A stretch of DNA of 64,000 nt from Pezicula radicicola (Eukaryota; Ascomycota; Leotiomycetes; Helotiales; Dermateaceae). The stretch spans positions 368,552-432,551 of the forward strand of contig PDUO01000019.1 of assembly GCA_003008705.1 (NCBI GenBank), in the 5' to 3' direction. Position numbers and translations under genes: made by a program. This document shows positions 57,518-64,000 of the stretch, piece by piece. The notes under the pieces are model-generated. The model made no database searches. It was not told the DNA's origin and saw nothing but the letters and a program-made list of their open reading frames with translations. Position 1 is the stretch's first letter; every line of letters starts with the position of its first letter.

Positions 57518-58907
57518 CTATAGAGAACGGATCGTTTCAAAGTTCGCGCGCATCTGAACCTTGGTATTAGAACCCAATGTTCGTGTTTTAGTATATTGTG
57601 TCAGGTTCTTAGTTGGTGGCAACAGAAAAATATACCGAATCATGATAGAATCCAATGCTGTGATCACATGCACGTTGTTGTCATTTGTAGTAACCCCAGA
57701 CGACCACGGAGTATTGCCTTTGTCTGTGACCTCACACCCTAAAAGCACACCGAATCCTTGAAATGGGGTATTACTCCACTCGTAGTTCCCAACCGGAATT
57801 CCTGGAGCGTCGCTCTCCTTGAGTGCGAAATAAAAGCTATAGCTTGGGTTTTCGGCCATCCAAAGACCGTTATCATGGATACTGGGACGAAAGCCATTGC
57901 AGATGATCGACCGCAGATTGCTGAGAGGTGTACCGTGGTAAAGCACAAGGGGTTCACCAGAAATCTTAGCTCTATGCTTTTCAAATCGTGTTTGCAGAAC
58001 ACGAGTTGGTCTGGCCAAGACAAATTGGTAAAGCTCCGCAGGCATGCCGGAGATTCTAAGACTGCCACTTGCAGGTATGATATCACTGCCATAAGTGGAA
58101 GAGATCCATAGGAGCAAATTCTCATGTTTGGAGCGTGGCGGTTGTAGGGCCATCCATAGGCTCTGGGCTGTTGTGAAGGCTTTGAGCTTGTTAATATGGT
58201 CTAGTACCTTTTGTACAACAGCTACCGGAGATCTTCGGAGTAGAACGGTACTACGATTCTTGGCGACATCTGCATATATGGCGGCGAGCAACAGATTAAC
58301 AACACTATGATCGGGTTGTTCATCCTTGTCGTCGGAGCCAGTATCACTTCCGTCTGATACTAAATCTGCCAAATAGCCTTCGCCGTTGTCAATTCTTGTA
58401 ACCTTGTGTCAGTATCTATATCTATGAATCAAAACAGTCGCCGGAACAGACGTACTCAGCTCGAATGAGAACTTCGATAAGATCCCACTTGTTACCTATG
58501 ACAGCAGCAAGGTCCTTCTTATTAATCTCTTCGAGGAGATTCTCAACAGATATCTTGCACCATTCCGAAACCTTGTCGTGGAGTCCCCTATTCGGAGCCT
58601 TTTCCGCTGTTACAAGACCAAGATTGAACTGTGCCCAGAGTGCTTGTAGATTGTGCTTGAGCTGAGAGTCGTCAAATGCGATGTTGGCTTTTTTGAGTCG
58701 AATCTTGAGTTCTGAGGATTTGATATAATACATATTCTCAACTTTAGCATCGGCGTTAATTTGAGGAGCCTCGGGTTTGGAGGAAGAGGTGGCCATGTTA
58801 TCGGAGGGGCCAGACGTGACAGTTCGTTCGGACGTTCTGCTATGCTTGGAGGTTTTGTTGTTATTGCAGTTCGTGTTCCTGTGTTTGCGCGTGTGTATGA
58901 AATCCAA
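57518..58907 (-). CDS. PARP-like ADP-ribosyltransferase-fold protein
   Basis: Two exons, 58456..58907 and 57518..58394 (intron 61 nt, GTACGT..ACAAG), give 442 residues. An internal ATG at 58796 (MATSSSKPEAPQ) would give 405 and may be the true start. The N-terminal ~150 residues are helical. An acidic linker (SDGSDTGSDDKDE) follows, then a helical region. From about residue 300 comes the catalytic fold: LYHGTPLSNLRSIICNGF carries the NAD-binding His (~304), and GLWMAENPSYSFYFA the conserved Tyr (~336). The final strand IMIRYIFLLP replaces the Glu of classical PARPs with a hydrophobic residue. This H-Y-hydrophobic pattern suggests mono-ADP-ribosylation or loss of activity. It resembles PARP6/8/16-type domains and the fungal PARP proteins. 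Target unknown. Confidence 0.72.
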
Positions 58908-58991
58908 GAACAGGACGGTTCTTGAGTGAGTTCTGGTCTTCTCAAGGTGCGAAGTAGTACCAATTTATTGAAAGAGTCTCAAGCACCAGTG

Positions 58992-59391
58992 CAGCGCTGA
59001 CGATAGTCTGTGAGAAGCCAAAAAGAGCCAGAAGAGCCAGCTTCTTGGTCCACTAAATTAGTAGACTGGACTAGCTTCTCAGGCTTCTCGGTCCACTATC
59101 TTACTAACTTTTCTAGACCACCGTCTAGCCTGTTTTATAAGAGGCTGGAAGAGCCAGCCCTCCCTAGGCCTCCCCCCTAAAATACAGGGCCTTCCCTTAA
59201 AGTACAAGGGCTAAAACCTTACTTTTAACCCTATTGTAACTTCTCATAACTTTTCTAGACCGTTGGCTTTTTGGACTAACGGTCTACTAAATTAGGCAAA
59301 CAGTCGATCTAGGTTCTAATTGGACAGCAGTCCACTTTTTAAAGTAACTCTTCCAGTCTAATTACGAAAAGCCAGACTATCATCAGCGTTG
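58992..59391. mobile_element. 400-bp hAT-type MITE with 8-bp target duplication
   Basis: A perfect 8-bp direct duplication CACCAGTG flanks it (58984..58991 and 59392..59399). The 19-bp ends are inverted: CAGCGCTGACGATAGTCTG on the left, and CAACGCTGATGATAGTCTG as the reverse complement of the right, differing by two transitions. An 8-bp duplication and CA-starting ends are hallmarks of hAT elements. There is no coding capacity. It sits 85 bp upstream of the first possible ATG of the PARP-like gene, so it may lie within or next to that promoter. Confidence 0.88.
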
Positions 59392-59399
59392 CACCAGTG

Positions 59400-60591
59400 C
59401 ATCCTTAGAGTTTTAAGTAAAAGAAGTATTTATTTCTGAACCTTTCGAGAAACATTCTACCTCTCGCGATGAATGAATCGTAGCTCTTCTTAGAGTGCCG
59501 TCGCGAGTTCACCTACAAACTCCAAGTTTCTACAACGTCTTATGAATACATTGTCTGAAAATAAGCGAGCACTACAGTAAGTGCACAAGCCCCCTTTTCA
59601 GAGAACTTTCGGCTACCATTTTATACCGCAGCGAAATTTAGAAGCTTTAAGAAGTGATCCCAAACTTCTAGAAACCTGGAAATGGAAGATATTGGATGTA
59701 CTTGGATATGCTTAGCATTTTAAGAAGAAAGTACCACTTTTTACCGCAAGCCAATACATGATTATTAGGGCCCAACAAGAAGAAGCAAAAGAACCTGATT
59801 TTTGGACAGGTTATTGTATTATACTAGACTAAACCCGGTTTTGTAAACCATTTTGGACCTAACATGTTCTCTTTTTCTTCGATGGGCATGTGAGATTCCG
59901 TTTTCTCGGAGGAAAATCTCGGCGTCGTCGAGGATTTGGACGTCGCCAAATTTTTAGGTCTGTGTCATGATTGGTGTCTCCAAGGTTAGATAGTTGGGTC
60001 TTTGTGATTTTTGGGTGGTCCACCTTTTTTGTTTCTTGGCTGACTGATGTTTCATTGGCTATTTGGAAGGTGATATTGAGATTGCCGATAGTGAGTTGAC
60101 TATGATTATGTTTGATAGTAATCTGTGAAGTTAAATAGCGACAGTTGAGGAAGACCTCGGAAGAAGGGAGGTTGTGCACTTCTTGTCCTTTATTCTCATA
60201 TAAATATATATATGATTCTTATGGGTTGTGTCTGGGTTACATTGCCTTCTGCCCCTGGTCCTACAAGATAACGAAGGACTACAACGGAGAATGAACTTTC
60301 CCGCAGCGCGGTAATATCTGGGTTAGGTCTATTCCGTAGTATCGGTTTCGGAGGTTTATGAAGCTGTGTTTAGTTCTTTTTTTTTATTGTAAAGAAAAGT
60401 AATTTCGTCTTAGGCAAAGATCTTGAATTGTTTTGACATCTATGTGTAATTTGTATCGAATAAATAAGAGGATGGGGATACAGGGGGTAAACGCTACAGA
60501 GGTAATACTATCTTACTCTAGACTTATAATTTTAGATTTAGTAGCGGAATAGACATGAAATTGTTAGTTTTTGTTGTATAATAGTATCTGA
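59400..60591. other. Intergenic region, no gene supported
   Basis: The minus frame 59859..60179 (106 codons, Lys/Arg-rich end) has no domain, promoter or splice signal and is not called. Confidence 0.45.
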
Positions 60592-60629
60592 ATGACATGT
60601 GGTTATGATAAATGGTATAGCTTATTCAT

Positions 60630-62450
60630 TGTTGATAGACTTTTTGATGATGAGACTTTTCCCGAGCCATTGGAAGGCTTTTTGGGTATCCCGTATGCAG
60701 TGCCTCCAGTGGGAGGTCTGAGATTCCGTCCGGCTGTTCCAGTCGCGGTTGCAAACCAGACCATTGAAACCTTTTACTTAGGTTCAAGGTCAGTTTCATC
60801 CTTTTTCTTTCCAGGCTAATATCGCTGACAACCTCGCTAGATGTCCTGGGAAGCAATTGGTGTCGTTTTCTGGCGATGAATGGTTAGGGCCAGATTGGCA
60901 GAGTAAGGATTGTCTGACTATTAGTGGCTTCAGACCACAAAATCACACATGTAGTGGAAAGAAGCTCCCGGTCAGCGTGCTCATTCCCGGTGGTGCGTTC
61001 AACAGAGGTGCACAACGGATGCACAATATTGCATCTATGCTAGCCTAGTCTCAAGAACCGTGGATTGCGGTTTCAATGCAGTATCGTATTGGTGTTGCGG
61101 GTGGTCTGAATTCTAAACTCACAGCTAAGGAAGGGTTGCTTAACTTAGGACTAAAGGATATTTATGTGACGCTAGAATGGGTCTAGGAGAACATTGCGGC
61201 TTTTGGAGGGGACCTAAATAATGTGACTATCATGGGTTTATCGGCTGCGGCTCATGCTGTAAGTTCTTTCATTATATGGAGGTGTAGGTTGAGAGCGACC
61301 TTCTCGAGATTGGCCACCTTGTTATGGACATCAATCAGAAGAAGTCACTATTTCACAAGGTTATCATGGACTCGGGAGCACATACTGCTCGTACAGTTCA
61401 CCCTCCAGATCCCAAGGTGAATGAGGATCACTTTAATCAGTTCCTAGAGCTTACAGCTTGTGGCAACCGACCAGAGGATGACATTCTCCCCTGTCTCAGG
61501 GCATGGCCATCATCTACTATTATCGACGCAGGCCAAGTTATCTTTGACCAGTCCGAGCCTTCAGTACGGTAGAGCTAGCAGCCAGTTCTCGATAGAGATA
61601 TTATCAGTCGTCGTCCAATCGATGCATGGAAGTCTGGAAAATGGCACAAAGTACCTATTTTCATAACATCAACTCATAACGAAGGGTCGATGTATGTCCC
61701 GACGTCAGCATCAAAGTCGAAAGACTTCACTGACTTTTTCCACACATTGCTTCCGCAATTTTCAGAGGAGGATCTTGAGGACCTGAATGAGCTGTACCCG
61801 GATGCTGCTAAAGATTCTGGCTCACCATATCTCGAAACTCGTACCCTAGACATTGGTCCACAATATAAGCGTTGTTAGGCAGCGTACGGTCACTACGCGT
61901 ATACATGTCCAGTCCGACAAACAGTCACTTGGGGAAGCAAATCGCCTTTAGATCTACCAATATATTTATACCACTGGACCCTCAATAAAACTGCACTCTA
62001 CGGTGCTAACCACGGCGATCAAATGCGTTATCAGACTTATAACGCTGAAGTGCGCTCCATTTCTCCAGCACAGGATGAAACGGCTGGCTTCATGCATGCG
62101 TACGCTACATCTTTCATAGTAACTGGAGATCCAAATACTATTAAGGGGAGGTTCCAAAACCGGCCACAGTGGTGACCTCGGGTTGGAAAGGATGGAAAGG
62201 ATAAGGAATAGACGATGGTGTTTGGGGAGGGCAACAATGAAAGAGCTGGGGGATCGGATGCTGGAGTCACGGCTGACTTCCGTGAGTACCGTTGGGCGGA
62301 GAACGAGTGCGAGTTTTGGTGGAAGCATACGGAGCATTTTGAAGATTGATTTGCATTTCAGAAATCTGAAATTGAGGTGCTGGGACTAGGTGACGATGAG
62401 GTGAAGCGAGAGTGGGTGGTAGAGAAATAGCAGCGGGCTTATTCAGACAA
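60630..62450 (+). pseudogene. Type-B carboxylesterase/lipase pseudogene
   Basis: Recognised by FLGIPYAVPPVGGLRF, then PVSVLIPGGAFNRGA, VSMQYRIGVAGG and ENIAAFGGDLNNVTIMG, and later NEGSMYVP and YLYHWTLN. This is the carboxylesterase/cholinesterase fold (about 550 residues expected). Damage is extensive: TAG at 61046 in MLA*SQEPW and TAG at 61184 in EWV*ENIAAF (both are positions where Gln, CAG, is expected), TAG at 61570 and TAG at 61876, plus frame changes. The nucleophile elbow reads GLSAAAH instead of GESAGAH. The signal peptide end is not visible. C-to-T changes in CA context fit repeat-induced point mutation, though only a few sites could be judged. Confidence 0.85.
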
Positions 62451-63519
62451 ATTTATTGCTGATTTTGAATGGTGTGTGGTCTTGCAATGTGGTTAGATCA
62501 AGGTATTACTACCTGTAAGCAATATTCTAACGTTGCTATACTTCCTAAACTTATGAGTTCTCGGAAATCAACTCACTTAAGTCATTCATCTGATTTAGGT
62601 AAATTTGATTCTAGATAGCTGACTTTCTAGGCGACTGACTTAACTAAAAAGCTATTTAGCTTGAGTAACCCGAGCAGCTTAAGTGATTTGCAGTACACAA
62701 CTAATTAATGAATTTAAGCGCTTACGAACATGTCAGTCTTTAGATCAGAGTTGGGCTTACCTGTAAGTATTGAATCCTCGCAAAACCTCCCTGTCAAAAC
62801 CTAATAGTAACCGAGTAGTCATTAGAAGCCCTTAACTACTATTTCCTTGTAGGTAAATCGTACAAGCTGGCGTATTAAAACAATTTTGACGTCAGAACTC
62901 AACGTAATAACTAGAATTATTTTGACGAGATATATTAACATGAGCATGCGAGAGGCTAGTTTCGTCGTGAGTGATCTACGCAGATCCTTAGTCTCAAGTA
63001 CTGGATGACATTGCTCGGTGATCTTTCACCTTAGTCTGTGACACTCAGCATTATCTACAACCATGTTAGCATATTCGGTATAAGAACTGTACTATAACGA
63101 CTTTGAAAGTCCACTGCTCCTTTACAATGAGAAAACCTGTCGTCAGTTTATCTAAGTGCATATTTCTATTGGTCGCAAATGCGATAAAACGACCTATTGA
63201 AAATCCCATGTAGTTAACATGGGAATTTACTTCTACGGCAGACGCATGACTTACCTATTATAGTAATCAATACGAAGTCTAAAGCTCTTGGAGCTCGCTT
63301 GAATTTTACTTGCGAAGCGACCTCGGTTGTGATGTCAGTTGCCCAACATGTGAATTGAAAATTCTCATATTAAATGCATATAAGAAGAATTAGAAACTGC
63401 AACAAGTAAAAAAAAATTCTCTCTAGAACAACTTAAGCCAAGTACTTGAAATCCCAAAAAGAAGATGAAGACCTTTCCCATCAAAATCATCTTCACGTTT
63501 TAGTTACCTACCGATCAGT
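62451..63519. other. Intergenic region, no gene seen
   Basis: AT-rich with many short inverted and direct repeats of AAGTGACTT-like sequence (62570-62690). The last ~100 bp is the leader of the small gene at 63520. Confidence 0.45.
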
Positions 63520-63926
63520 ATGGCGGATACAACCCAAAAGACCGGTTTCGAACACCTCAGAAACAAAGAATTCCATGATCTTGAAAGGTATTTTTACTCG
63601 CAAAATTAAATATCAAGTTAGTGCTAACAATAAATATAGAGAACATCACAACTCAGCAAAAAAGGGTACAGCAGATCCTACATTCTTTGAACGTCTTCGG
63701 GTAGAGTAAGTAAACCCTTTAACCCGCCGTATCTAGAATATCTTTCCTAAATGAGTGCTGACCGCCACATGATAGACGTAAAGCTAGAATATCTCATGGA
63801 GTAGGATTAGCTGGGGATATTGTGGGTGATGTTGCGCATGGTTTGGGTGGAAAATCGAACTCTGTTGGTGGTATATTGCTTATAGTTTCGAAGGGACTTC
63901 ATCGTGGTGCAGGGAAAGAAACTTGA
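63520..63926 (+). CDS. Small three-exon gene, unknown function
   Basis: Exons 63520..63587, 63640..63705 and 63776..63926 total 285 nt, giving 94 residues. Intron 1 (52 nt) has donor GTATTT, a GCTAAC branch and acceptor ATAG. Intron 2 (70 nt) has donor GTAAGT and acceptor ATAG. The N-terminal half is charged and helical (HLRNKEFHDLEREHH). The second half is a glycine-rich run, GVGLAGDIVGDVAHGLGG, which could form a small membrane-active helix, ending in a basic tail. All three exons are in frame with canonical splice sites, so a real gene is likely, but I recognise no family. Confidence 0.65.
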
Positions 63927-64000
63927 TGGATAATATTTTTGTTTTTACTTATTAAACCGTGGATTGATGGTTTAGTTGAGGTTTAGTTATTCTATTGGTT

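Noticed and set aside
59859..60179. 106-codon minus-strand frame with a Lys/Arg-rich C-terminus
   Set aside because: No domain, no supporting promoter or splice signals. Composition reflects local AT bias.
1..64000. CRISPR arrays, prokaryotic-style operons, integrative elements
   Set aside because: None seen. Spliced genes and the 5S gene show a fungal nuclear genome, where these are not expected.

Overview
The window comes from a filamentous ascomycete nuclear genome (Pezizomycotina). It holds spliced genes with 47-70 nt introns, GTAAGT-like donors and CTAAC/CTGAC branch points. It also has a dispersed 5S rRNA gene, Zn2Cys6 regulators, an FHA protein of the STRIPAK type, a GH92 mannosidase and small secreted proteins. 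The 5S sequence and secreted families look most like Leotiomycetes, but that placement is inference. Almost every gene had to be joined from several exons across the splice sites; joined lengths are divisible by three in all intact models.

Layout. 0-13 kb: the 5' end of a small minus-strand gene runs off the left edge. Then come a five-exon Mgr2/ROMO1 gene, an FHA/coiled-coil/tail-anchor gene (HAM-4/PRO45 type) and a Zn2Cys6 regulator. 14-24 kb: an orphan promoter plus first exon, a secreted protein and a DHA1 MFS transporter. 24-35 kb: a repeat-rich, gene-poor stretch with two abutting TA-flanked MITEs, a 5S rRNA gene, an AT-rich desert and two small secreted proteins (candidate effectors). 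35-40 kb: a PD-(D/E)XK nuclease-like gene and a secreted GH92 alpha-mannosidase.

40-51 kb: a tight block resembling a metabolic gene cluster. It contains an HSL-type esterase, an NAD-dependent reductase with two frameshifts, a truncated MFS transporter with a nonsense codon, an FAD monooxygenase with one frameshift, an intact second FAD monooxygenase and a lesioned Zn2Cys6 regulator. It reads as a cluster in decay, although sequencing or assembly errors could explain some single-base lesions.

51-59 kb: housekeeping genes, all on the minus strand: CDP-alcohol phosphotransferase, coatomer gamma (SEC21) and a PARP-like protein. A 400-bp hAT-type MITE with a perfect 8-bp target duplication sits just upstream of the PARP-like start. 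59-64 kb: a carboxylesterase pseudogene with several stop codons, then a small three-exon gene of unknown function.

No dedicated defence system, CRISPR array or clearly novel multi-gene machine was seen. The most unusual items are the decaying cluster, the PARP-like protein with a non-canonical third catalytic position, the orphan promoter/exon, and the hidden multi-exon small genes.
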